Below, piece by piece: positions 19,652 to 27,857 of a stretch of 45,557 nt of DNA; position 1 is the stretch's first letter, and each line of letters starts with the position of its first letter. Both the position numbers and the translations under genes were made by a program. The notes beneath the pieces are model-generated. The model was not told the DNA's origin. It saw only the letters and a program-made list of their open reading frames with translations, and did not search any database. The DNA is from Vreelandella boliviensis LC1 (lineage in GTDB: Bacteria; Pseudomonadota; Gammaproteobacteria; Pseudomonadales; Halomonadaceae). Location of the stretch: the NCBI RefSeq assembly GCF_000236035.1, contig NZ_JH393260.1:94626-140182 (forward strand), given 5' to 3'.

Positions 19652-20932
19652 ATGGAAGTTATTATCCTCTTTAGCGTTTTCTTGGTTCTTCTCTTGGTCG
19701 GGATGCCCATTGCGTTTGCGTTGGGGTTAGCTTCGCTCTCTTATCTTCTGCTTGAAGGCATCTCACTGACGATTGTGCCGCAGCGTATGTATGCGGGTAT
19801 CGATACCTTTGTGCTGCTCTGTATTCCCGGCTTTGTATTGGCCGGTAACCTGATGAATGCGGGCAATATTACAGAGCATATCGTGCGCTTTGCCAACGCT
19901 TTGTTAGGCCATATTCGCGGCGGGTTGGGGCTCGCTAATGTCGGTGGCTCGATGATTTTCGGCGGCATTTCAGGTACCGCTGTGGCTGATTCCGCCAGCA
20001 TCGGTTCGGTGATGATTCCCGGCATGGCGCGCTCTGGCTACGACAAACCGTTTGCCGCTGCGGTGACTGCTGCGTCATCTACCATTGGGCCTATTATACC
20101 GCCCAGCGTTCCCATGATTATCGCCGGTTCACTTAGCGGTATTTCGGTCGGGCGAATGTTCCTGGCAGGTGCAGTACCGGGGCTTCTAATGGGCCTCGCA
20201 ATGATGATCACTGTGTACATTCTGGCTGTTCGGCGTGGATACCCTAAAGAGAAGCGTGTGCCGGTCATGCAATTACTGAGTGAAGCGAAAACGGCCTTCT
20301 GGGCATTGTTGATGACGGTGATTATTCTCTACGGCATTATCGGTGGCTTCTTTACCCCTACTGAAGCCTCGATTGTGGCCTCACTTTATGCCTTGGTCGT
20401 TGGTATGTATGTGTATAAAGGCTTGTCGTGGAAAATGCTTCCGGCGATCTTATCTGACACCGTACTTACCTCGTCGGCCTTGCTGCTGATGGTGGGGTTA
20501 GCCAACCTGTTCGGCTGGATACTCACCAGCGAGCAGATCCCGCAGATGATCGCCGCGCTTATTCTCTCCATCAGTGAAAACCCACTCATTGTTTTACTCA
20601 TTCTTAACCTGATTCTGTTGTTTGTCGGCGCTTTTATGGAAACCATTGCAGCACTGATTATTCTTTTCCCCGCTTTGGTGGGAGTAGCGACAGGCGTTGG
20701 TGTCGACCCGGTCCATTTTGCGGTGATAGCGGTGTTGAACCTGATGATTGGACTGACAACACCACCAGTGGGGGTGTGCCTATTCGTAGTGGCGGGGATT
20801 GGCAAACTACCTATGTTGACGGTGGCAAGAGCCATCGTGCCATTTTTGCTATGCAACTTGGCGGTGCTGTTGTTAGTGACCTATGTCCCCGCGATTTCGC
20901 TTTGGTTGCCTAACTTGCTGATGGGAGAGTAA
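19652..20932 (+). CDS. TRAP transporter large permease (DctM family)
   Basis: A 426-residue inner-membrane protein with about a dozen hydrophobic segments, the sodium-coupled translocation subunit of the TRAP system. The start is the ATG at 19652 (MEVIILFSVFLVLLLVGMPI) with CAGGAG upstream. DctM signatures are ALLGHIRGGLGLANVGGSMI, FGGISGTAVADSASIGSVMIP and SSTIGPIIPPSVPMI. The C-terminus has NLMIGLTTPPVGVCLFV. The stop TAA is directly followed by uxuB. Confidence 0.94.
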   Translation: MEVIILFSVFLVLLLVGMPIAFALGLASLSYLLLEGISLTIVPQRMYAGIDTFVLLCIPGFVLAGNLMNAGNITEHIVRFANALLGHIRGGLGLANVGGSMIFGGISGTAVADSASIGSVMIPGMARSGYDKPFAAAVTAASSTIGPIIPPSVPMIIAGSLSGISVGRMFLAGAVPGLLMGLAMMITVYILAVRRGYPKEKRVPVMQLLSEAKTAFWALLMTVIILYGIIGGFFTPTEASIVASLYALVVGMYVYKGLSWKMLPAILSDTVLTSSALLLMVGLANLFGWILTSEQIPQMIAALILSISENPLIVLLILNLILLFVGAFMETIAALIILFPALVGVATGVGVDPVHFAVIAVLNLMIGLTTPPVGVCLFVVAGIGKLPMLTVARAIVPFLLCNLAVLLLVTYVPAISLWLPNLLMGE

Positions 20933-20935
20933 TTG

Positions 20936-22408
20936 ATGATGACTCCAACGCGTATTGAAGCAAAGCCAAAAAGCGGTCAGATCGCTATCGTCCATCTCGG
21001 CCTGGGCGCTTTTCATCGTGCCCACCAATCGGTGTATTTAGAGCGCTATCGCCAGCGCAGTGGTGACGACGAGTGGGGCGTCTGCAGCGCAAATTTACGC
21101 TCAAGTGTTGGCTTGGTAGATAGTCTGCGTGATGCCAACTACCGTTATCAGGTAGCCGAGTACGCTGACAGTGACACCCTCACGCTGCGTGAAATAGGCG
21201 TGATCGAAGAAGCGCTATTCTCGGGCCGTGATAGCGCCGGTAACTGGGGCCGCGACCGGGAGTCTTTACTAGCGCGAATGGCGTCTGCAGACACCCGTAT
21301 AGTCACCTTAACGGTGACTGAGAAAGGCTACTTTCTGAACCCTGCCAGCGGTGAGTTAAGAGTCGATGACCCGATGATCATCGGTGATATTTCTTCACCC
21401 CAGCAGCCACGCACGGCTCCAGGGCTGTTGGTGGAAGCGTTAGCTCGGCGGCGGGAGGCTGGCATTGCCGCATTTACGGTGCTTTCTTGTGACAACATGC
21501 CCAATAACGGTAAGCGAACACGTCAAGCGGTGATGCAGCTAGCTGAGCAACGAGATGCAGAGCTGGCCAGTTGGATCGCCAATGAGGTCGCGTTCCCCTG
21601 TAGCATGGTGGATCGTATTGTGCCCGCCATGACCGACGCCGACTTTGAGCGCTTAGCGGCGCTGGGAGTGAATGATCCCAATGCGGTGGTGTGCGAGGCT
21701 TTCACTCAGTGGGTGGTGGAAGACAATTTCCCAATGGGGCGGCCAAGCTGGGAAGTTGAAGGCGTTGAGATGGTTGCTGATGTGGCGCCGTTTGAAACCA
21801 TGAAGCTACGTATGCTTAATGGTAGCCACTCATTGCTTGCCTATCTTGGTGCACTTGCAGGTATTGAAACGGTTTTTGACGGCGTCAATCACGTCGAGCT
21901 ACAAGCGCTATTGCGCCGCTATATGCTTGAAGAAGCTGCTCCGACATTAGAGATGCCCAAAGGGATCAATTTAGACAGCTACGCCGATTCGCTGTTGGCA
22001 CGCTTTGCCAATGACAGTTTGCGTCATCGTCTGCAGCAAATCGCCATGGATGGTAGCCAAAAAATCCCCCAGCGCTGGCTCTCCGGCGCGCTGAAACGTA
22101 GCGCCGCTGGTCACTCATCGCCCTGCGTGGCGTTGGGAGTGGCTGCTTGGATTCGCTATACCGGGAGCGAAGATCTTTTGGGCAATCGCTACACCGTGGA
22201 TGATCCGCTAGCCAAGCGCTTTGCAGAGCTACACCAAGCGCATGGTAGCGATCCCCGCGCTCTGGTAGCGGCCTATTTTGACATGGACGATGTGGTGCCG
22301 AGTGAACTGGCAGTGGATAAGGAGTTTGCCCAGGCTGTGCTGACCGCGTATCAGACGTTGACTCAAGATGGGCTGGGTGGGGCGCTCGCAGCGCTTGAGC
22401 GCAACTAA
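20936..22408 (+). CDS. uxuB: Fructuronate reductase (mannitol dehydrogenase family)
   Basis: Reduces D-fructuronate to D-mannonate with NADH. The 490-residue protein has the N-terminal nucleotide region IAIVHLGLGAFHRAHQSVYL and VLSCDNMPNNGKRTRQAV. The polyol dehydrogenase motif KLRMLNGSHSLLAYLG contains the catalytic lysine and the conserved asparagine/histidine. Start choice is between ATG 20936 and 20939 after GGAGAG; the preceding TTG is less likely. It lies immediately after the TRAP large permease and 15 bp before uxuA. It could also act on tagaturonate or other hexuronates, but the neighbour UxuA favours mannonate. Confidence 0.92.
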   Translation: MMTPTRIEAKPKSGQIAIVHLGLGAFHRAHQSVYLERYRQRSGDDEWGVCSANLRSSVGLVDSLRDANYRYQVAEYADSDTLTLREIGVIEEALFSGRDSAGNWGRDRESLLARMASADTRIVTLTVTEKGYFLNPASGELRVDDPMIIGDISSPQQPRTAPGLLVEALARRREAGIAAFTVLSCDNMPNNGKRTRQAVMQLAEQRDAELASWIANEVAFPCSMVDRIVPAMTDADFERLAALGVNDPNAVVCEAFTQWVVEDNFPMGRPSWEVEGVEMVADVAPFETMKLRMLNGSHSLLAYLGALAGIETVFDGVNHVELQALLRRYMLEEAAPTLEMPKGINLDSYADSLLARFANDSLRHRLQQIAMDGSQKIPQRWLSGALKRSAAGHSSPCVALGVAAWIRYTGSEDLLGNRYTVDDPLAKRFAELHQAHGSDPRALVAAYFDMDDVVPSELAVDKEFAQAVLTAYQTLTQDGLGGALAALERN

Positions 22409-22423
22409 CAAAAGGAGAACACC

Positions 22424-23605
22424 ATGGAGCATACTTGGCGGTGGTTCGGCCCTAATGATGCGATTCGCCTGGGAGAGATTCGCCAGACAGGGGCGACCGG
22501 TATCGTTACCGCACTGCATGAGGTGCCCAATGATCAAGTTTGGTCGGTTGAGGCGATCCGTGAGCGTCAGCAGATGATCGAAGCGGCGGGCCTTACATGG
22601 TCAGTGGTGGAGAGTGTGCCAGTACATGAGTCGATCAAAAAAGGCTTGCCCGAACGAGATGCGCTGATTGCTACCTACTGCCAGACGCTGCGCAACCTGG
22701 CGACCTGCGGTATCGACACCGTTTGCTACAACTTTATGCCGGTGCTGGACTGGACGCGCACTGACCTGGCCTATGAATTACCCGAAGGCGCGTTGGCGCT
22801 GCGCTTTGATCAGGTGGCTTTTTCCGCCTTTGATCTTTATCTACTCCAGCGGCCAGGCGCCGAAGCGGCGTACAGCGCCGAGGAGAAAGCCCAAGCGCGC
22901 CGCTATTTGGATACATTGGATAGTCCCGACCGCGATAAGTTGGTCAAGACGTTGATCGCTGGGCTACCTGGCGCCGAAGAGCACTATACCCTTGAGCAGT
23001 TTCGCGCTGTATTGGAAGAGTACGCTGGTATTGACGCAACTCGGCTGCGGGAAAACCTAGGCTATTTTCTGCAGGCGGTTATACCGGTGGCAGAAGAGGT
23101 CGGTGTCCGCATGGCTATCCACCCGGATGACCCTCCGCGGCCACTGCTGGGTTTGCCCCGGGTTGTCTCGACTCGCGAGGATGCCCAGTGGATTGTCGAT
23201 CGTGTTCCCAGCCCCGCTAATGGATTGACGCTTTGCACAGGCTCTTACGGTGTTCGTGAAGACAATGATTTAGTGGCCATGACCCGCCACTTTGCCCCGC
23301 ATATTCACTTTATCCATCTACGCGCCACGAAGCGCGAAGAAAATTCCCTCTCTTTCCACGAGGCACCGCACTTGGCAGGTGATGTGGATATGGTAGGTGT
23401 TATTCAAGCGCTGGTTGAAGAGGAGTGGAGACGTGAAAGAGAGGGCGGGGCACGTTTACCGCTGCGCCCAGATCACGGTCACCAACTGCTTGATGATCAA
23501 CAGCGCAATACGGCACCCGGTTACCCGCTTTACGGACGTATGCGCGGCCTGGCCGAACTGCGCGGTGTGGAGCTGGCGGTGCGGCAGTTGGTAAGTAGTA
23601 ACTAA
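22424..23605 (+). CDS. uxuA: Mannonate dehydratase
   Basis: Dehydrates D-mannonate to 2-keto-3-deoxy-D-gluconate. It is a 393-residue metal-dependent TIM-barrel enzyme, starting [21 protein letters not shown] in the family pattern. Diagnostic motifs are [47 protein letters not shown], and [12 protein letters not shown]. It ends with [13 protein letters not shown], which contains metal ligands. AAAGGAG precedes the ATG. This is the efficient, classical enzyme for the step; the ManD-type enzyme upstream catalyses the same reaction by an unrelated fold. The gene is convergent with the HAD phosphatase. Confidence 0.96.
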   Translation: MEHTWRWFGPNDAIRLGEIRQTGATGIVTALHEVPNDQVWSVEAIRERQQMIEAAGLTWSVVESVPVHESIKKGLPERDALIATYCQTLRNLATCGIDTVCYNFMPVLDWTRTDLAYELPEGALALRFDQVAFSAFDLYLLQRPGAEAAYSAEEKAQARRYLDTLDSPDRDKLVKTLIAGLPGAEEHYTLEQFRAVLEEYAGIDATRLRENLGYFLQAVIPVAEEVGVRMAIHPDDPPRPLLGLPRVVSTREDAQWIVDRVPSPANGLTLCTGSYGVREDNDLVAMTRHFAPHIHFIHLRATKREENSLSFHEAPHLAGDVDMVGVIQALVEEEWRREREGGARLPLRPDHGHQLLDDQQRNTAPGYPLYGRMRGLAELRGVELAVRQLVSSN

Positions 23606-23644
23606 CTAAAAAGAGCTTACAATTACAGACCTCAGTAATTGCGG

Positions 23645-24322
23645 TTATACACTCAACTTGGCAATAGCGGCGGGTAGTTCATTGGCGTGATGGATGGCTA
23701 TCGCACCTTCGGGGGTGATTTCCTCGTTGGGGAAGTGATTGAGGTGAATCACGTGCATGCCCGCCGCAAGCCCCGCTTCCACACCCACCGCCGCATCATC
23801 AATAACGACACACTCTTGTGGCGGGTAACCCATGGCGGCAGCCGCCTTGCGATACAGCTCTGGGTCGGGTTTCCATACATTGAGGGTATAGGCACTGAAC
23901 AGCCTACTAGCAAAGTGGTGGCCCAGCTCGGTGCTTTCCAGCGCACAGCGAATTTTGCGCTCGGGGCCATTAGACACAACGGCCTTGGGGTGACGGCTTA
24001 ACTGTTCTAGTGCTGCCGGTATGCCCGGTATTGCCACAAGCTCGGCACGCATGCGGGCTTCCATGCGTGCCCGCATGCCTGCCTCAAGCTGGGAGAATTT
24101 GTCATCTGCCAACGCCTGAAAACGGTTTTCCAGGGTTTGGACGATTGTCTGGAAACGTACCCCACGAAATTCATCCATATACTGTCGTGCTGAAAACGGT
24201 AAGCCGAATTCGGGAAGAATGTCCCCCATTACCTCGGCAAGCAGTATTTCGCTATCCACTAGGGTGCCATCGCAGTCAAGCAGCAGGCAGAGAGACGTGG
24301 CTGTGTTCATTGCAGAATTCAT
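23645..24322 (-). CDS. HAD-IA hydrolase, YieH-like (probable sugar-acid phosphatase)
   Basis: A 225-residue haloacid-dehalogenase phosphatase. Motif I is LLDCDGTLVDSE (nucleophile Asp and acid Asp), motif II VVSNGP, motif III lysine in WKPDPELY and motif IV VVIDDAAVGVEAG. The sequence around VSNGPERKI, LFSAYTLNVWKPDP and GYPPQECVVIDD resembles E. coli YieH, reported as a 6-phosphogluconate phosphatase. It overlaps the 2-hydroxyacid dehydrogenase gene by ATGA (24319-24322), so the two are coupled. An internal ATG four codons in is an alternative start. A role in trimming excess phosphorylated sugar acids is inference. Confidence 0.85.
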   Translation of the reverse strand: MNSAMNTATSLCLLLDCDGTLVDSEILLAEVMGDILPEFGLPFSARQYMDEFRGVRFQTIVQTLENRFQALADDKFSQLEAGMRARMEARMRAELVAIPGIPAALEQLSRHPKAVVSNGPERKIRCALESTELGHHFASRLFSAYTLNVWKPDPELYRKAAAAMGYPPQECVVIDDAAVGVEAGLAAGMHVIHLNHFPNEEITPEGAIAIHHANELPAAIAKLSV

Positions 24323-25293
24323 GGATAGGTTTCCTGGTTGACTAGGCTAATCGGCCGCTCGCCCTGGAGAGCTAGGCGAATATTATCCACCGCCCGCTGG
24401 GCCATGGCGTCGCGGGTTTCATGGGTGGCAGAGCCGATATGGGGCAGGGCAACCACATTAGGCATCTTCGGCAGTGGTGACGAGGCGGGTAGCGGCTCCT
24501 GCTCGAAGACATCCAACCCGGCGGCTTGAATAACGCCGTTCTCCAGGGCGCGTATCAACGCAGTTTCATCGACGACTTTGCCGCGGGCGATATTGATAAA
24601 AATGCCCGTTGGCTTCATTTGCGCGAACTCATCGGCGCCGATCAAATGCTCGGTTTCGGCGGTAAGCGGCACAGTAACACAGACGAAATCGGCCTCGGCC
24701 AACAGCTCGTTGAGTTCGCGGCGCTTTGCACCAAGCTCTTTTTCAAGGGCTGGCTTGGGCGAGGCGTTGGAGTAGAGCACCTGCATGCCAAAGCCCAGGG
24801 CTCCGCGCCTGGCCACTGCCTGGCCAATGCGTCCAAACCCCACCATGCCTAGGGTTTTGCCGTGTACGTCGCTACCAAACAGTGCGGGTCCAACGCTGGC
24901 CTGCCAGTTGTCAGCTTTGACCCACTCGGCTAATTCAACCACCCGGCGTGCAGTGGCCATGATTAGGGTAAAGCCGGTGTCGGCGGTGGTTTCAGTCAGC
25001 ACATCAGGCGTATTGCACAGCATGATGCCGCGCTTAGTAAGTTCATCAATAGGGATGTTGTCGTAGCCAACCGAGATGGTCGCGATGACTTTCAAGTGGG
25101 GCGCTGCATCCAGCAGCTGGGGGGTAATCGCCAAGCCAGAACCGATAATGCCATGCGCCTTCGCTAATAGAGCGCGATTTTCAGGGGCATCAAGCGCGGT
25201 GGTTTTCGCCAGCACATCTACCTCAAATAAATCGCTTAGCTCATCTAGCTGAGCATCGCTGAGTCGTCCTTGAACCACTAACCGTTTTTGCAT
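24319..25293 (-). CDS. D-2-hydroxyacid dehydrogenase (GhrB/2-ketogluconate reductase-like)
   Basis: A 324-residue NAD(P)-dependent dehydrogenase. The Rossmann motif is GKTLGMVGFGRIGQAVARR near residues 150-168. The catalytic set is Arg in NIARGKVVDE, Glu in GLDVFEQEPLP and His in ALPHIGSATHETR. The substrate loop SVGYDNIPIDELTKRGI is typical of the GhrB/2-ketogluconate reductase branch. The start is the ATG at 25293 after AAGGAGATAAC; an open frame extends to 25581 but runs through the mobile-like repeat and should be ignored. It is probably used to reduce a keto-acid such as 2-ketogluconate or a deoxy derivative; the exact substrate is open. Confidence 0.88.
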   Translation of the reverse strand: MQKRLVVQGRLSDAQLDELSDLFEVDVLAKTTALDAPENRALLAKAHGIIGSGLAITPQLLDAAPHLKVIATISVGYDNIPIDELTKRGIMLCNTPDVLTETTADTGFTLIMATARRVVELAEWVKADNWQASVGPALFGSDVHGKTLGMVGFGRIGQAVARRGALGFGMQVLYSNASPKPALEKELGAKRRELNELLAEADFVCVTVPLTAETEHLIGADEFAQMKPTGIFINIARGKVVDETALIRALENGVIQAAGLDVFEQEPLPASSPLPKMPNVVALPHIGSATHETRDAMAQRAVDNIRLALQGERPISLVNQETYP

Positions 25294-25322
25294 TGTTATC
25301 TCCTTGCTGTAAATCCAGTTAC

Positions 25323-25590
25323 TAGGGCCTGTTGACGTTTCATCGCGAACCGCGTTGCACCACAAAGCGCGCCAGACAAGGCGCAAAACGCAGGGAAGGG
25401 TGGTTCCCTTTTCAAGTTTTGCAACACCGTATGGCGCGCTTTGTGGTGCAACCCGAAGGGCTGGGCCCGTTTTTACCCGCGGCGGCGTTAGTCGTCGTTC
25501 ATTTGGAATAACCAAACCTCTCTCCTCCTGCCTTGCCGCGAATAAAAACGGGCTCCAGCGCGGCCGTGAGTGAAACGTCAACAGGCCCTA
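25323..25590. mobile_element. MITE-like element with nested inverted repeats
   Basis: A 268-bp element bounded by perfect 20-bp inverted repeats: TAGGGCCTGTTGACGTTTCA at 25323-25342 and its complement at 25571-25590. If the outer TA is a target duplication, the repeat proper is 18 bp starting GGGCCTG, as in IS630/Tc1-type insertions. Inside is a second perfect 20-bp pair (25355-25374 with 25432-25451, TTGCACCACAAAGCGCGCCA). A third imperfect pair is CCCGTTTTTACCCGCGGC at 25466-25483 with 25535-25552. It encodes no credible protein. It occupies the leader side of the 2-hydroxyacid dehydrogenase, so it may supply or interrupt its promoter. Confidence 0.8.
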
Positions 25591-25635
25591 AAAGCCTGTC
25601 ATTAAAATCTTCTATTTAAAGCAAGGCGAGGCGTT

Positions 25636-26619
25636 TCAAACTGTGGGAAGTTCGGCTTCAAGCGCTTGGAGTTGCTCGCTACTAGGCAGACCTTCCATGT
25701 CACCCACCACTTGAATGGCTTGAGCGCCAATAAGGTTGCCGCGCTGGGCTGCTTGGCGAGCCGTTCCGCCATCGAGCAGGGCGCTAATCACACCGACGGC
25801 GAAGCCATCGCCTGCGCCTACGGTATCAACCACCTCGGCTACGTAGCAGCCGTCTACGGCATAGCTCTCTTCCTGCCCATCTAGATTGCCACGGTAATAG
25901 CTGCCTTCCGGCCCCAGTTTGATGATCACAGCCGAGGCACCTTGATCCAGATAGTAGCCTGCTATGTCGTAAGGTGTCTTCTGTCCGGTGAGCAGTTGGC
26001 CCTCTGAAAGCCCAGGCAACACCCAATCGGCGCGGCTGGCGAGTTCATTGAGAGTAGATCGCATAACGTTTTCGCTGGGCCACAGTGACGGCCGCAAATT
26101 GGGGTCAAAGGAAATACTGGCGCCATGGGCGCGGGCTTGTTCCATTAAATGATGGCTAAGCTGGCAGGCGCTTTCAGATAAAGCCGGAGTAATGCCCGTC
26201 GCATGAAGGTGGTTAAGCGCCTGAAAGTCGACATTCCGGGCGTCGTCAATAGTGAGATGACTGGCGGCACTGCCACGTCTGAAATATTCTACTCGCGGGT
26301 CGGCGCCGCCCTGGGCGCGCTCTTTAAACAGCAGCCCGGTGGGGTGGTGTGCATCGGCGTGAATATAGCGCGCATCGATACCTTCCGCCGTTAAAGCCGC
26401 CTGAATAAACCCCCCAAAGCTATCGGTTCCCACTCGGCTTAACCAGCCCACGTGAAAACCTAGCCTTGAGAGGCCGATAGCGACATTGTTATCGGCACCG
26501 GCTAAGCGTCGGTGGAAACGCTCAATGCAGGATAAGTCGCCCGGCGTATCAGCCACAAACATGGCCATGGCTTCGCCAAAAGTAAGAATTTTGGGTGGGC
26601 TGGAGAAGGAGTGGGGCAT
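25636..26619 (-). CDS. kdgK: 2-dehydro-3-deoxygluconokinase
   Basis: Phosphorylates KDG to KDPG, leading into the Entner-Doudoroff cleavage. It is a 327-residue PfkB-family sugar kinase with KILTFGEAMAMFVADTPGDL near the N-terminus, GADNNVAIGLSRLGFHVGWLSRVGTD, the substrate motif FDPNLRPSLW, and the anion-hole/catalytic motif DTVGAGDGFAVG. I place the start at 26619 (MPHSFSSPP); an 11-codon extension to 26652 would begin inside the putative operator. No KDPG aldolase gene is in the window. It is preceded by a LacI-type operator candidate and separated from the next gene by the MITE-like element. Confidence 0.94.
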   Translation of the reverse strand: MPHSFSSPPKILTFGEAMAMFVADTPGDLSCIERFHRRLAGADNNVAIGLSRLGFHVGWLSRVGTDSFGGFIQAALTAEGIDARYIHADAHHPTGLLFKERAQGGADPRVEYFRRGSAASHLTIDDARNVDFQALNHLHATGITPALSESACQLSHHLMEQARAHGASISFDPNLRPSLWPSENVMRSTLNELASRADWVLPGLSEGQLLTGQKTPYDIAGYYLDQGASAVIIKLGPEGSYYRGNLDGQEESYAVDGCYVAEVVDTVGAGDGFAVGVISALLDGGTARQAAQRGNLIGAQAIQVVGDMEGLPSSEQLQALEAELPTV

Positions 26620-26654
26620 GGTCAATAATCTCTTTGTGTTGTTTATTATCATCC

Positions 26655-26672
26655 AATGGGAACGATACCATT
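26655..26672. promoter_or_regulatory. LacI-family operator candidate upstream of kdgK
   Basis: AATGGGAACGATACCATT is an 18-bp imperfect palindrome whose half-sites agree at 7 of 9 positions around a central CG, the usual form of LacI-family operators. It is 35 bp upstream of kdgK and just downstream of a LacI-family gene, which is the likely ligand-controlled repressor. Confidence 0.6.
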
Positions 26673-26675
26673 TTT

Positions 26676-26712
26676 GCGCTAATTTTTTAGCATCGCCTTA
26701 AAAAATTAGCGC
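26676..26712. terminator. Perfect AT-rich hairpin between lacI-type gene and kdgK
   Basis: GCGCTAATTTTTTA (26676-26689) pairs perfectly with 26699-26712 around a nine-base loop. The stop codon of the LacI-type gene (26706-26708) lies inside the right arm. T-tracts in both arms suit termination of the regulator transcript, which would isolate kdgK expression. The stem is weak except for the terminal GCGC. Confidence 0.55.
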
Positions 26713-27722
26713 TGTGTCGAACCTCGTTCAATCAGGGTAGGTGCAAAACACAGCGTTGTTGGCATTGATGAGGTGTGGGGCGCAATGCGATGCACCAAGC
26801 ATTGAACAGCCGTTTTGCCAATTGCATCGGTGGGTTGAGCTAGAGTGGTAATGCCAGGAGGCACTAAGGCGCACCAATCGAGCTCATCAATCCCCATCAA
26901 GCCCACCTTGCCAAGTGGTAAGCTCAACTGCTGAAACAGGCGGGTCACAGTTAGGGTGGCATTGCCGTTACCACACAAGACGGCGCAGGCGTGCTGTTGT
27001 TGGGTGGTTAAAAAGTCGCTTAGCGCTTGAAGTGTTGCAGTGCTATCTGAGGTAGCAAGCAGTGACGTTGCGTAATTGAGCCCATGCTGCTCGGCAGCGT
27101 GGCTAAAACGTGACAAGCGTTTTTGTCGCGGGCTTGACTGCTGGGGAGCTTCGCTGACATACAGTACAGCTTGGTAGCCCTGCTCAGTTAAGTGTTCGAG
27201 CGCCATATCGATCGCTAGGTGATTATCGAGCCCGACCACTTCCACCTCCACATGGTCGACTTCGCGGTCTAGCAGTACGATGGGTGTTCCCTGGCTGATA
27301 AAAGTGTGCAGTTGGCGTTCGGGGCTCCCGGAAGCATTCACCACCAAGCCTTCCACTTGATAGGCACCAAGTAGATCTAAATGCTGGCGCTCCTGTTCTG
27401 GGTCATTGTCGGTATTACACACTACCAACGAGTAGCCGTACTGGCGGCACGCTTGCTCGACACCGTGAGTGATGGCCACCGAAAAGGGGTTGCGGATATC
27501 AGCTACCAACATGCCAATCAATTTAGAGCGGCCCCCTTTTAGTCCGCGTGCCATTAGATTCGGCTGGTAGCCAAGGGTATCTGCTGCCTGGGCAATTTGC
27601 GCCTGAAGTGAGGGCGAGAGTCGTCCACGTTCTTCGCCAAAATAGCGCGATACGCTGGTTTTAGAGGCACCAGCGAGGTGGGCTACTTCAAGAATGGTGG
27701 AGCGGCGTGGTGTAGGCGACAT
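26706..27722 (-). CDS. LacI family regulator (KDG/sugar-acid repressor-like)
   Basis: A 338-residue repressor. The helix-turn-helix and hinge lie in residues 8-60: STILEVAHLAGASKTSVSRY, then the hinge-helix region GYQPNLMARGLKGGRS. The periplasmic-binding-like core starts at LIGMLVADIRNPFSVAITHG and contains VVCNTDNDPEQERQHLDLL. The C-terminus has LMGIDELDWCALVPPGITTLAQP, with the usual aspartate. Its place directly upstream of kdgK, with a LacI-type palindrome in between, supports control of kdgK and possibly the whole sugar-acid cluster. The effector is probably KDG or KDPG, which is not readable from sequence. Confidence 0.88.
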   Translation of the reverse strand: MSPTPRRSTILEVAHLAGASKTSVSRYFGEERGRLSPSLQAQIAQAADTLGYQPNLMARGLKGGRSKLIGMLVADIRNPFSVAITHGVEQACRQYGYSLVVCNTDNDPEQERQHLDLLGAYQVEGLVVNASGSPERQLHTFISQGTPIVLLDREVDHVEVEVVGLDNHLAIDMALEHLTEQGYQAVLYVSEAPQQSSPRQKRLSRFSHAAEQHGLNYATSLLATSDSTATLQALSDFLTTQQQHACAVLCGNGNATLTVTRLFQQLSLPLGKVGLMGIDELDWCALVPPGITTLAQPTDAIGKTAVQCLVHRIAPHTSSMPTTLCFAPTLIERGSTQR

Positions 27723-27776
27723 AGTATGCTCTAAAAAATAGTGTGCTTAAATAAATAATTCTTTCGTTAAAGTGTC

Positions 27777-27801
27777 TTCCGTTACAGTGTAGTTAACGGA
27801 A
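27777..27801. promoter_or_regulatory. Inverted repeat in the upstream region of the LacI-type gene
   Basis: TTCCGTTA (27777-27784) and TAACGGAA (27794-27801) form a perfect 8-bp inverted repeat 55 bp upstream of the regulator. A direct repeat CGTTAaAGTGT / CGTTAcAGTGT overlaps it (27764 and 27780). It could be an operator or the end hairpin of the preceding PilZ gene; the sequence does not decide. Confidence 0.4.
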
Positions 27802-27857
27802 TGAGAGTAGCTAAATTTTGGGTATTTACTGGGCTGAAAACGATGGCGTAAGAGCCG

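Noticed and set aside
23620..23641. Inverted repeat CAATTAC/GTAATTG between uxuA and the HAD gene.
   Set aside because: Only seven AT-rich pairs with an eight-base loop and no T-run, so a terminator call is not supported.
25294..25581. N-terminal extension of the 2-hydroxyacid dehydrogenase.
   Set aside because: The extension reads through most of the MITE-like repeat. The ATG at 25293 has a strong AAGGAG and matches the family start.
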